This document shows, piece by piece, positions 32,640 to 42,826 of a stretch of DNA of 64,000 bases. The notes beneath the pieces are model-generated. The model worked only from the letters and a program-made list of their open reading frames with translations, was not told where the DNA came from and ran no database searches. The stretch's first letter is position 1. Every line of letters begins with the position of its first letter. The stretch spans positions 21,489,501 to 21,553,500 of the forward strand of contig CM065390.1 of assembly GCA_033060915.1 (NCBI GenBank), in the 5' to 3' direction. Source of the DNA: Euryodendron excelsum. Lineage: Eukaryota > Streptophyta > Magnoliopsida > Ericales > Pentaphylacaceae. Position numbers and translations under genes: made by a program.

Positions 32640-35215
32640 ATGGCCTTAGATTGTTGGTCGACTTGGGGTGTAGATTGTCCAGGGCGATTGTCGTGGGAGG
32701 GTGAAGAACTGGCCGAGGCGCTGGCGAAGTTTAGGAGAAAGGGGTACGTGATAGGGACGATGGATGAAAGGGAGGCGCAGTCGTCAGATTCGGAGAATAC
32801 CCCCTCTCAGGATCTGGTGAGGGTGAGGGTTGGGGCCCCTGACAGTTCGTCGGTGGGTCCGTCTGGGGCCTCCGAAGGGAGTACGGACCCATGAACCGGG
32901 GCGATGGTAGTGGCAGGGGTGAGGGAGTTCAACTTCGCAGCGAATGGGGTATCCTCCGTGATGACGGAGAAGAGGATAAGAAGGATTTGGAAGGAATATC
33001 AAATGCCCTCTTCACTGCGTTTCAGGATTCCCAAGAAGGGGGAGTGGGCTTACTCTGGTAGGCCAGGGGAGATCTGTGTATATGAGGCCGCCCTGGCAAA
33101 TGGGCTTAGATTCCCCGTCCCTACCCCCATCAGGGAGATTTTGAGTACTTTGGGGCTGGCGCTTGGTCAGCTCATGCCGAATGCATGGAGGATTTTGGTG
33201 GGGCTGGCGGTGTTGTGGCAGGCGAGTAGTGGTGGTAAGGACAACCTCACGTTGAGGGAGTTCCTACACTGCTACAAGATGTCGGAGCCCGAGAGTGAGT
33301 GGTGGTACTTTTCCGCCAGGAACAAGGGCATGGTGTTAGTGAAGGATTTGCCCTCGTCCCACAAAGGGTGGAAGGACAAGTTCTTCTTTGTATATGGCGA
33401 AGGTTGGGAGAGTCAGCCTTGGGAACCAGTGGACGAGAAGTTCGTTCGAATTCCTCGCGTTTGGGGGAGGCCTTCTAGGAAGGGTACGCTCTCCAATCCC
33501 GGTGCTTTGCCTTTATTTTTGCGTTAGATTTGTAGGTCTGTAGAGCACTGACATAGGTTGTTTGTTTTTAGCCCGAGTTGCCCCTACGTTAAGCGAGGAG
33601 TTGAAGGGGAGGATAAATCGAGCTGTCGAGCATGGCGTTACTGACGCCTATGCCCTGGTGAATGTGGAAAACCTGGGTATGTTCTTGTTGGGCCCTGAGC
33701 CTACAGATTACGCTCTAAGGGCAGAACGAGCAAGAAGTGAGTACTTGATATCTAGTAGATAACTGTGGTCTGTCAAGCGCTGACATCTGTGCTCTGTGGC
33801 TTTTGCAGATCAGGGGGTAGACGTTTCAGAGGACGAGGAGGAAGAGATGGCGCTAAACCGAAGCTTCCTGAAGAGAGCAAAGCTGAATGTGGGGGCTGAC
33901 CCTCCAATCCCAATCAAAAGGTTCAAACTGGGGTCTGGTCAGAAGGCCAGCACTTCAGTCTCGGCCAAGGGGAGCGGGGGGAAAGCGATAGTCGTGGAGG
34001 ATGATGCTCCGCAACGGGGCGACACTCCCCCCGTTGAGGTCGTACTGCCACCAACGACCGTGCCCTTTACTCTTCCTCGGGGGGACGCACCTGACTCGAC
34101 CTCGGTTTTCGAGAGCGCTGGTGAGGCGATGAGGAGGCTGAAGAGCGCCATCCCTACTGTGGACATCAGCAGGTTGGGTGTGATGGCGTCCCAAACGTTG
34201 GCGAAGGAGGCCTGTCAGGACTTGCTGAAGGTATGGCAATACTGCCTTGTGTTGGGTACTTTGATGTTCGTTACCCTATTGTTTGAAAATGCTAAGTGTT
34301 TTCCTGGTCGTGTCGTTTCCTGCTTAGGCTGCTACTAGGGTGGTGACGCTGGTTGCTCGGTCAGCGAATTTTGAGAGGTCCTTTGCTGAGGAGACAAAGG
34401 TTTCGGAACAGCTCTGAGCCGAGTTGAGCGCTGCCTTGGAGAAGGTGAAGGAGCTCGAGAACGAGCAGGCAAGACTGAGGGTGGATCTCGAGAAGGAGAA
34501 GGGCCAGAAAGAGGCACGCTGGGAAAAGTTGGCAGCAGAGAAGGCTGCCCTGAAGGTTGCCCAGGACCAGATTACAGGGTTTCCTGCGGAGCTGTCGGAG
34601 GCGAAGAAGGTGGCGGAGCGGGCATACATGCAGGGGGCAGAGTGCCAGATGGCCTTTGCCAAGATCTACTTGGATGGTTTCGAGGAAGCCAAAACTCTGG
34701 TTGCTCGGGCTTACCCTGGCATAGACCTTTCTATGGTCGAACCGGAGGATGAAGATAATGTTGTCTCCCAGGCGACGTCGAAGGGCGGGGTGCAAGACAA
34801 GGAGGGGGTAGACAAAGATGATGCCCAGTCCCGGGCTACCCAAGTCGCAGCTTCTTCAAAAGGCCTAGAAGGCGGTGAAGGCCAGCCCAAGCCTGCAGTT
34901 CTCCCCATCTCCTCGGAGAGGCGTGAGGGCCAGCCTAAAGCTGTCATTCCCTCCAAGCCCTCAGAGAGGGGTGATAGTCAGCCCAAAGCTGCGATCCCTC
35001 CCAAACCCTCAGAGAGGGGTGATAGTTAGCCCAAGGTTGCAACCCCTTCCAGGCCCTCAGAGAGGAGTGATGGTCAGCCCAAGGTTGCAATCCCTTCCAA
35101 GCCCTCAGAAAGGGGTGATGGCCAAGCTAAGGAAGCCGTCCATCCCAGGGCCCCAGAAAAGGGGGAGGCGCAGGCCAAAGGGGTAGCCCTGTCCAGAACG
35201 CCCAAGGCCAAGTAG
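32640..35215 (+). pseudogene. Antisense gene of the retrotransposon (PF04195-type 'putative gypsy type transposon' protein)
   Basis: This is an extra gene on the strand opposite gag-pol, of a kind known in Tat-lineage elements; its function is unknown. Exons inferred from reading-frame continuity are 32640-33483, 33572-33736, 33809-34230 and 34328-35215. All three introns are GT-AG, short (72-97 bp) and in phase. Exon 1 carries the conserved domain from about 32960, including RFRIPKKGEWAYSGRPGEIC and KGWKDKFFFVYGEGWES. Exon 3 is acidic then Ser/Pro-rich. Exon 4 begins with a Lys/Glu coiled coil (34400-34720) and ends in 16-residue repeats. Three in-frame stops break it: TGA at 32892, TGA at 34415 and TAG at 35027. 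The last two are explained by C-to-T change, as is plausibly the first. With these stops it is inactive. The start at 32640 is the first in-frame ATG and is not certain. Confidence 0.8.
34880..35200 (+). repeat. 48-bp (16-residue) tandem repeat in the antisense gene
   Basis: About six and a half units of the form GQPKAAIPSKPSERGD, each 48 bp, in the last exon. Units differ by a few substitutions, and the fourth contains the TAG stop at 35027 (Gln codon changed). The segment is Pro/Lys/Ser-rich and presumably disordered. Confidence 0.85.
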
Positions 35216-35316
35216 ATCCATTGTATAGGAGCTTTTATTTCTGCCTTTGCAGTGGCTTTAGATTTGTAACACTACTTTGGTTTTTGCGATCTGTTTGTAT
35301 GTACTTGTTTGCTGTA

Positions 35317-35322
35317 AATAAA
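35317..35322 (+). terminator. Poly(A) signal of the antisense gene
   Basis: AATAAA about 100 bp after the antisense gene's final stop (35215), with TTTGTAAC at 35263-35270 as a plausible far-upstream element and T-rich sequence around it. It faces the 3' end of pol, with the repeat array in between. Confidence 0.5.
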
Positions 35323-35690
35323 AAAGGCTCGTTTGCCTGTTGTTGACATTTCCATTGCGTTCTGTGTCTCTTGATATCGCCTAGGGGTAAATAGTACCCC
35401 CCATCCGTAGTGGAAATAGTTGAAACGAATGAAAAGTTAGGCTATCCCCGACCAGGAATTGCAAGGGTCCATGGTCGTTGTTTGTTGAAAGTGGGCCTCG
35501 TCCCCTTTAGTAGTGGGCGTTAAGCCTTTGTTTGCTTGGCCTTTCCCGACCACGGACTCTTGCAACTGTGGGCATAAAGCTTCTTTTTTTTTTTTTTGAA
35601 ACCTGCTTGGCATGCTCCAACAGGGCTTTGTTGCATGTGGCTGCTCGGCCGTGTCCAAGTAGGGCAAGGCTTGTGGGAATGAGGACTCTT

Positions 35691-36375
35691 CCTGCTCAGT
35701 CATGGCCTGAGCAGGTCTGTTGTGGCTTTATGCCTGCTCGGCGGGGGCCCGAGCAGGTCTTTTGTCGTTTGGTCCGTGGGCATGAAGTATTGGCCTGCTC
35801 GGCAGTGCCTGAGCGGGGCTTTTGTCACTTTGTTGTGGACATAAAGCCTTTGCCTGCTCGACCATGGCCTGAGCAGGGCTTTGTCGCTTCGTTGTGAGCA
35901 TAAAGCCTTTGCCTGCTCGGCCATGGCCTGAGCAGGACTTTTGTCTCTTCGTTGTGGGCGTAAAGCCTTTGCCTGCTCGGCCATGGCCTGAGCAGGACTT
36001 TTGTCGCTTTGTTGTGAGCGTAAAGCCTTTGCCTACTCGGCTATGGCCTGACAGGGTTTTGTCGCTTCTTTGTGGGCGTAAAGCCTTTGCCTGCTTGGCC
36101 ATGGCCTAAGCAGGGCTTTTGTCACTTTGTTGTGGGCGTAAAGCCTTTGCCTGCTCAGCCATGGCCTGAACAGGGCTTTTTCGCTTCGTTGTGGGCGTAA
36201 AGCCTTTGCTTGCTCGGCCATGGATTGAGCAGGAATTTTGTCGCTTTGTTGTGGGCCTAAAGCCTTTGCCTACTCGGCCATGGCCTGAGTAGGACTTTTG
36301 TCGCTTCGCTGTGGGCATAAAGTCTTTGCCTGCTCGGCTATGGCCTGAGCAAGACTTTGTCGCTTCGTTGTGTGA
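35691..36375. repeat. Twelve-unit ~60-bp tandem array with palindromic core
   Basis: Units start near 35691, 35733, 35794, 35853, 35912, 35972, 36032, 36090, 36150, 36209, 36269 and 36329. The consensus is CCTGCTCGGCCATGGCCTGA, then GCAGGACTTTTGTCGCTTCG, then TTGTGGGCGTAAAGCCTTTG. The core CCTGCTC-GGCCATGGCC-TGAGCAGG is an almost perfect palindrome centred on CCATGG. The first two or three units are degenerate. Long open frames on both strands here are products of the 60-bp (multiple of three) period, not genes. Confidence 0.9.
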
Positions 36376-36559
36376 GGGAGATGTGGGAATTTTGCAAGCA
36401 AAGAGGATTATGCAGATACTCGATACGTCATTTAATTAACTTGCAGTTGCGGATAGATGGTTTGATAAACTTAGGAAGGCCCCTGTATGGTATTAATAGA
36501 CAAAAAGATTCTTTGCTACAATTGCGTATTGAAATCAAATATCGCTTACACATAGTAGT

Positions 36560-37817
36560 TCCTCAGGTGCTCAACATGCCAAGGGCGGGGCAGTTCCTTG
36601 CCGTTGGGACTCTTCAGCCTGTAGGTTCCCTTTCTGGTGAAGCCCGTTACCTCGTAAGGTCCTTCCTAGTTTGGGCCAAGCTTCCCGTCTTGCGCTACTC
36701 TGGTAGATTGGTTGACCTTTTTCAACACTAAGTCTCCCGTCCTGAAATGCCTCACACGCACCTGGCTGTTATGGTATTGGCGCATCTGCTGTTGATACGA
36801 GGCCATTCTGATTGCTGCCTGGAGCCGCTTCTCCTCTAGTAGGTCCATGTCGACTGTTAGCGCCTCATTATTGGTCTCCGGATCGTAAGTTTGGGCCCTG
36901 GGGCTGGGAAGGCCGATCTCCACTGGGATGACAGCTTCGGTGCCAAAGGTGAGGGAGAAGGGGGTTTGACCAATTGAGACCCGCTCGGTGGTTCGGTACG
37001 CCCAGAGCACACTAGGGAGCTCCTCCGTCCATAGCCCCTTGGCTTTCTCGAGCTTGGTCTTAATGATCTTGAGAAGAGACCTGTTGGTGACTTCCACTTG
37101 CCCGTTTGCTTGGGGATGTTTCGGGGAAGAAAAGTGGTGGCTGATGTGCAAGTTCGAACACAACCCGCTAAACTGCTTCCCCTCGAACTGCTTACTGTTG
37201 TCAGTGATGACTACTTTGGGTATTCCAAAACGACACACAATGTGCTTCCAGAGGAAGTTTGTCATTTTTTGCTCGGTGATGGTGGTGAGGGCCTCTGTTT
37301 CAACCCATTTAGTGAAATAGTCGATGACTATCACAGCGAACTTGTTCTGCCCCCTACCCAGGGGCAACGGGCCCACGATGTCGATCCCCCACTGGGCGAA
37401 AAGCCACGGCTGGGGATGGGGGTCAACTCTTGTGCGGGTTGTCTTGGGACGTTGGCAAACCGTTGGCACTTATCGCACTTTCTCACGAACTCTTGGCAGT
37501 CTTTACTCATGGTTGGCCAGTAGTAGGCTGTCTTGAGGATTTTATTAGCCAGGGATTGTCCTCCTGAATGGTTACCACAAATACCTTCGTGGACTTCTCT
37601 CATGATGTAGGCTACCTCTTCCTCGGTGGCGCACCTGAGGAGGGGGGTAGTGTGCCCTCGCTTGTACAGGATCCCGTCGAACATTACATATCGATTGGCC
37701 CTGAATTTGATCCTCCTTGCCTCTAGCTTATCTTCAAGGAGGACGTTGCGCTCTTGGTAATCTCTGATTGGCCTAGCCCACGAGCCATCTGTCTCCAACG
37801 TATTGACCTCCGGGGTT
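36560..37817 (-). pseudogene. Integrase region of the retrotransposon, disrupted
   Basis: The zinc-binding H2C2 part reads HEGICGNHSGGQSLANKILK ... KCDKCQRF (about 37450-37600). The catalytic core follows with GIDIVGPLP (first Asp), VITDNSKQF (second Asp) and ANGQVEVTNRSLL (Glu), so the D,D,E triad is present. The usual TDNG is TDNS, a G-to-A change. Breaks: a stop near 37815, a frame change near 37430-37445 between the zinc finger and core, and TAG at 36666, with recognisable sequence continuing to about 36560. It would insert element DNA into the genome; this copy cannot. Confidence 0.88.
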
Positions 37818-37989
37818 TAGATGCTCGGCGAATCGAGAGTCTCCATAGGCACTTCGGGGTTGGGTTGGTCTGAGGACGCTATTCTCTCCAATCTATCTGC
37901 CTTTTCGTTTTCCAGATGGGGGACCCTCTGCAATACTACTTTGGAGAATTTTCTAACCAAGTCCCTGACTATCTGGCAGTACTCCTTCA

Positions 37990-38262
37990 TTTTGTCACCT
38001 CTGGTTCATACTCCCCCTGGATCTGCTCTATCACCAACTGCTAATCTCCCCTGACGGTTATCTGCTCCGCCCCTATTCGTCGAGCAATTCGGAGCCCAGC
38101 AATGAGCGCCTTGTATTCGGCCTCGTTATTGGTGGCCAGGAAGTTGAATCTGAGAGCGTGCTCCACTTTCTAGCCGCCTGGGGTAACAAGAACCACGCCT
38201 GCCCCGCTTGATTGTTCGGTGGAGGAGCCATCAACGTTTAGTATCCAGGTATTCTCGGTGTC
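37990..38262 (-). pseudogene. Second (plant/archaeal-type) RNase H domain, disrupted
   Basis: NVDGSSTEQSSGAGVVLVTP (Asp of the first catalytic motif) is followed, after a TAG at 38170, by LATNNEAEYKALIAGLRIA (catalytic Glu) and a GD-stop-QLVIEQIQG segment with the TAG near 38041. A frame change follows near 37990. This is the extra RNase H known from Tat-lineage elements, lying between the Ty3-type RNase H and the integrase. Confidence 0.8.
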
Positions 38263-39760
38263 CTCTGCGTCGGTTGTGGCATGAGGTAGGGTGGTAAACT
38301 TTACAATGAAATTTGCCGCCGCTTGTCCTTTAACCGTTGTTCGGGGTCTGTACTGAATGTCGAACTGGCTGAGCTCTACTGACCACTTCATTAGCCGACA
38401 GGATGCTTCAGGCTTGTGTAGGACTTTTTTGATGGGCTGGTCTATCAGGACTACGATCGTATGGGATTGGATGTACGGCCGGAGCCTCCGCGCTGAGTTC
38501 ACCAGAGCGAAGGCTAACAACTCCATCTTCGGATATCTTTTCTCAGCTCCTCTGAGCACTCTGCTCGTGTAGTATACTGGCTTTTGGACTCCTTCACTTT
38601 CCCGCACAAGGGCTGAACTGACTGCTGTGGCGGAGACGGCCAAGTAGAGGTAGAGCTCCTCTCCCGTGACCGTTCGGCTTAGCAGGGGAACAAAGCCCAA
38701 GTAGTGCTTTAACTGCTGAAAGGCTTCCTCACATTCGCCCGTCCACTGGAACGCTTTTCTTAACGTCCGGAAGAAAGGTAGGCATTTGTCGGTTGACTTG
38801 GAGATGAATCTGTTCAGGGCTGCTACTCGTCCTGCTAGTCGTTGAACGTCCTTGATCGTCTTCGGGGCCTGCATGTCAAGTATGGCCCTAACCTTCTTTG
38901 GGTTTGCCTCTATACCTCTCTGTGATACCATAAAACCTAGGAACTTCCCCGAGGCCACCCCAAATGCACATTTGGCCGGGTTTAACTTCATGTTGTAGCG
39001 CCTGAGGGTACGTAAGGTTTCTTTCAAATCCTCCAAATGGTCGACGGCTTGCTTGCTCTTCACTAGCATGTCGTCCACATATACTTCCACGTTTCGTCCT
39101 ATCTGGGCCTTAAACATCTTGTTGACCAGCCTTTGGTAAGTTGCTCCAGCATTTTTCAGGCCGAATGGCATCACTCGGTAGCAGTATAACCCTCTGTCGG
39201 TAATGAAGGCAGTGTGTTCCTGATCGCATTCCGCCATTTTTATCTGGTTGTACCTGGAAAAGGCGTCCATGAAGGAGAGCATCTTGTATCCTGCCGTAGA
39301 ATCGACCAGAAGGTCAATGGTGGGTAGGGGGAAGCTGTCTTTAGGGTAGGCCTTGTTGAGATCAGTGAAATCGACGCACATCTGCCATTTCCCCCTCGCC
39401 TTCTTCACCATCATAACGTTTGAGAGCTAGGTTGGGTACTGTGCCTCCCGGATGAACTCGGCTTGGACGAGCTTGTCCACTTCTTCTGCGATGGCCTCGT
39501 TGCGCTCGGGGGCAAAGCTTCTCCTTTTCTGTTTGATAGGTTTAGCGTCTGGTGAAACCTTGAGGTAGTGGGCGGCAATTCTGGGGTCGATACCCGGCAT
39601 ATCTTCATGGATCCAGGCGAAGACGTCAGCGTTGTCCCTCAAGAACTGTCGCAACTCCTGCTTGTGCTGCTCTGGGGCCTCGGTACCGATCATGACAACC
39701 TTGGGCGACTGGGTGCTGCTATCTCGGGCTGGCCAACCAATGGGGACTGGCTCTAACTCT
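38263..39760 (-). pseudogene. Reverse transcriptase and Ty3-type RNase H, disrupted
   Basis: RT motifs in order: CVDFTDLNKAYPKDSFPLP, SFMDAFSRYNQIKM (first catalytic Asp; Gly of the usual SGYNQI is now Arg), VMPFGLKNAGATYQRLVNKMF and VYVDDMLVKS (catalytic YVDD at about 39070-39081). One stop, TAG at 39427, interrupts the N-terminal part; TGG-to-TAG is the likely cause. The following Ty3-type RNase H (about 38290-38760) lacks the usual TDAS aspartate, showing LAVSATAVSSALV instead, as expected for Tat elements where this domain is degenerate. Confidence 0.9.
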
Positions 39761-40250
39761 TCCACGGGCTCTCCCTGTTTGAGATCTTCCTCGTCCCTAA
39801 CTTCCAACTCTTCTATCACGAGGGCTTCTGTGGCGGCATCCCCCTTGAAGGACGCCAAGTAGCATTCCCTTGCGGTCACCTGATCGCCCTTTACAATTCC
39901 CACCCCGTGCTCTGTTGAAAACTTCAGCCTCAGGTGGTATGTGGATGTGACTGCCTTAAATTGATTTAGGGTTGCACGCCCTATAATCACATTGTAGGCC
40001 GAGGGGCAGTCCACGACCAGAAAATTGACCAACTTCGTGGTTTGCTGGGGTCATCCTCCAGGGTGACGGGTAACTCAATGGAGCCTATGGGGACGACCCG
40101 GTCGCCGGTGAACCCCACAAGGGGAGAGTTCACGGGCTTCAGGGCCTCTCTCGGTATCTGCAGTTGTTTGAAGGCTCCCTAGAACAAGATGTTAGCCAAG
40201 CTGCCACTATCGATGAGGATCCGTCGTGTTCTGTAGTTGGAGATGACGGC
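39761..40250 (-). pseudogene. Aspartic protease region, disrupted
   Basis: RRILIDSGSLANILF (about 40182-40226) holds the DSG active-site triplet of retroviral-type aspartic proteases. TAG at 40179 follows directly, and a frame change near 40046-40052, in a run of four G on the plus strand, separates it from the segment ending LVVDCPSAYNVIIGRATLNQ, which is the typical protease C-terminal part. It would cleave the gag-pol polyprotein; it is inactive here. Confidence 0.8.
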
Positions 40251-41960
40251 GCTGACCACCAGGGTGTCATCATGCGGGTGACTCAACTCCGAAGCTTCGT
40301 CCTCGGTGAATACTACGTCCGGTACGTTTGGTCGGGGCTTTTTGCTCGGTCTGCCCACCGAGAATACTTCTGCTTGCTTCGCCCTCCTAACATGATTCTT
40401 TCTGGCGGACGAGGACTCGCCACCACCTCCAAAGCCCCCTGAGATGACCCTTATTTCTCCAATCGGGTGTTGGTGTGCTGGGGCTCTTTCTGGACTCTTT
40501 TGCTCGGCCGGTCGTGCTCTGTCTTGCCGTTGACCAGCAACGTACCTCCCCAAACGCCCTTCTTTGATCAGGTTCTCTATCTGTTGCTTGAGATCGAAAC
40601 AATCATCCGTGTTGTGGCCGTGGTCCCTATGGAATCGACAGTACTTCCTTCGGTTCCTCTCTTCGGGGTTTCCCCTTAGCTTCCCAAGCCATTTCAGGTC
40701 TGGATCATTTCTGATCTCGTTCAGGACGTGCTCTAATGGCATGGTCAGTGGAGTGAAACTGCGCTCGAAGGTAGAGAAACGGCTTCTTGGTCGGTCCCTC
40801 CTTTCTACTCGCTCGCTCCTCATAGCTTTCTTGTCTCGGTCGTCCTTGCGTTCGGGTGACCTCTTCTTCTTATCTGATCGGGAAGTGGCACCCTCCTCAC
40901 GTTCCCGTCTAGTGTTCATCGTGTCCTCGGCATTCATATGCTTCTGGGCTTTGATCATGAGGTCCGCCATAGTCTTCGGAGGCTCCTTGGCCAATGAAAA
41001 CATGAATTTATGGGTCCTGACTCCGCTCATGAAAGCGGTGACTGCAACCTTATCGTCAACATCGTCCACCTCCAAGGTTTCCAGGTTAAACCTGGTGACA
41101 AACTCTCGTAGAGTTTCGTCTTTTTTCTGCTTCACATTAAGCAAGCTAGTCGCTGGTCTCCTCTGTCGCTAGGCTCCAATGTAGTGTCCGAAGAACAGCT
41201 TGCTGAGCTAAGCGAATGAAGTGACAGTGGAGGGCTGGATCCGGTTGAACCACACTCTAGCTGCCCCTTTGAGAGTGACAGGGAAGGTGCGGCACATAAC
41301 CTCGTCGGGGACGGCTTGGAGCTGTATCAAAGCCTTGTAGGTCTCCAGGTGGTCCAATGGGTCCTTCGTCCCATCGAACATCTCTATGGTGGGCATCTTG
41401 AACTTAGGCGGTAGGGGGACCTGTATGACTGCTTGGGTGAACGGGGAGTCGGTTCTGTTAACAATCTCTTCCACGGTGTTCGGAGTTCTGGTCCTCACAG
41501 CCTCCATGACCCCGGTCATTTGGGCTTGGAGGGCTCTCAATCATTCGTCCCAGGCCGGGGGATTGTCCCCCCTCTCTCCTTCCTCTTCGGTGTGCTGGGG
41601 GCGGCGTCGAGGCGGCAGGCTAGGGGCCTGGCTTTGTGATTCGCCCGGTGGAGCATGGTCGTCTCGGGGTGGTGGCACAACGCCAGGTAAGACGGGATCT
41701 TCGTTCACGTCTCGGTTGGCGTGACTTCTTTTATTCTCCGGTTGGGTTCTAGGCAGTTGTCCTCCTGCGGGGGCAACGGGGAGTTGTTGAAGCAACTCTT
41801 GGTTTTGGGTAATCAGCATCTGCATGTTGGCCATAACGGCAGCCATACGAGTTTCGACGGCTATAACGCTGTCGGGGCTTTGGTCACCGGCGACTCGGTT
41901 GAGGTTTTGATCCGCCATGGGTAAAGGAACGCGTGAAGTGCCGGATCTGGTGACGACCAT
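40251..41960 (-). pseudogene. Gag region of the retrotransposon, disrupted
   Basis: It starts at the ATG at 41960 (MVVTRSGTSRVPLP), about 20 bases after the primer site, or at the ATG at 41918 (MADQNLNRV). The capsid part includes PTIEMFDGTKDPLDHLETYK and VWFNRIQPSTV, as in plant retrotransposon gag (PF03732). The zinc knuckle YCRFHRDHGHNTDDCFDLK lies near 40600. Stops: TGA at 41541, TAG at 41208 and TAG at 41169, each explained by a C-to-T change of an Arg (CGA) or Gln (CAG) codon. The frame otherwise runs through. Confidence 0.9.
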
Positions 41961-41978
41961 GAAAATGGAAAACAATCG

Positions 41979-41997
41979 TTCCCACAGACGGCGCCAA
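41979..41997 (-). other. Primer-binding site
   Basis: The minus strand reads TTGGCGCCGTCTGTGGGAA, starting two bases from the inner edge of the 5' LTR. It is the tRNA-primed start of minus-strand DNA synthesis. From memory the sequence fits a tRNA-Arg 3' end, as reported for Ogre/Tat elements; I could not check it. Confidence 0.8.
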
Positions 41998-41998
41998 C

Positions 41999-42821
41999 TG
42001 ATGAAGCAGTAAGTCGGTTCTTGGGTCGGCAACGATCGGCTCCAATGTAATCTGAGAAGGAAAAAGAGTGAAGGGCACCAGTGTGATGCCTGCCAAGGGC
42101 ACTCCGATGCCTAAGTTAGATTTTTGGAGAGATCAGTAGAGTTTTCTGGTTAGGGTTTTCTATTTGCGTACCTCCTTGGGGAAAATGATCTTTTCTTTTA
42201 TATTGGCAGGCATCCTCGTAGCCCTAGAGGGCCGTTGCATGCATAGGGAAGGTGGGAGACGGCTGTCTGTCCACGTGGCAGCCTGGCATTGGGGGTCCTG
42301 ACTGGTGGCAGGGTAGTGGGAGGAGTGGTTGTCCAATCTTCAAGACGTGGTGCTCCCTTAGGCGTATGTCAGGGTGAGTGGGGTGACTGCCTCCTACACG
42401 CGAAGTCTTGGAGACGGGAACACGTTATCATGATTAGGTTGTCCATGATGGCTTTCGCTGGCGTGAGAGGTGGGACGAATGACCGGTCCCATCTCGCTGA
42501 ACCTGCTCGGGCGTGTCCCACTCAGTCGTGGTCAGCAAGAGACTGACCGGTCATGACCTTTTTAATCAAGCCTCGGCCAGCTGGGCCTCTCAGGGTCGAT
42601 CCTCTTGTCGTGATGCTTTCTTCTGGTCGGGACGTTGAGGGTATTCCTGATCGGTCCCTATTAGTAGCCCTCCATTCCTCTGAGTACCCCGAGCGTGGAA
42701 TGTGGTCAGGAAAATTCGTGGTCAGCTCCTCGGTCCCCATCAGTAGCCCTCTATTCCTCTGAATACCCCGAGCATGAGGTGTGATCAGAAAAATTCGTGA
42801 TCAGCTCCTTAGTCCCCATCA
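41999..42821 (-). repeat. 5' LTR (right copy)
   Basis: 823 bp, the same length as the left LTR and without visible gaps relative to it. The minus-strand TATA box TATAAAAG is at 42195-42202, so transcription of gag-pol would start near 42165 and run left. The U3 part contains two units of the 79-bp repeat. Confidence 0.92.
42195..42202 (-). promoter_or_regulatory. TATA box of the 5' LTR
   Basis: TATAAAAG on the minus strand in the LTR that precedes gag; the same box is kept in the other LTR at 31530-31537. Confidence 0.6.
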
Positions 42822-42826
42822 GTACT
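42822..42826. other. Target-site duplication, right copy (GTACT)
   Basis: Directly follows CCCCATCA of the right LTR and is identical to 31328-31332. Confidence 0.92.

Larger units (their letters stand above)
31333..42821 (-). mobile_element. Ty3/gypsy LTR retrotransposon, Tat lineage, decayed but complete
   Basis: An 11,489-bp element on the minus strand: 5' LTR at the right (41999-42821), then primer site, gag, protease, RT, RNase H, second RNase H, integrase, a repeat array, an antisense gene, polypurine tract and 3' LTR (31333-32155). Placement in the Tat lineage (Retand/Grande/RIRE2-like) rests on three visible traits: the order RT-RNH-extra RNH-integrase, an extra gene in antisense between pol and the 3' LTR, and a GGCGCCGTCTGTGGG-type primer site. 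All coding parts are broken by stops or frameshifts, so it is non-autonomous. Hand comparison of the two 823-bp LTRs shows roughly 60 differences, nearly all transitions. Confidence 0.95.

Noticed and set aside
34361..34843. 160-codon minus-strand frame
   Set aside because: Shadow of the coiled-coil exon of the plus-strand antisense gene.
35532..36318. Several overlapping open frames on both strands with repeated peptides
   Set aside because: They arise from a ~60-bp tandem repeat, a multiple of three, which keeps frames open on either strand.
35691..36375. Possible CRISPR array
   Set aside because: Units are head-to-tail repeats without unique spacers, in a eukaryotic retrotransposon.
40564..41172. 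202-codon plus-strand frame
   Set aside because: It is the antisense shadow of gag.
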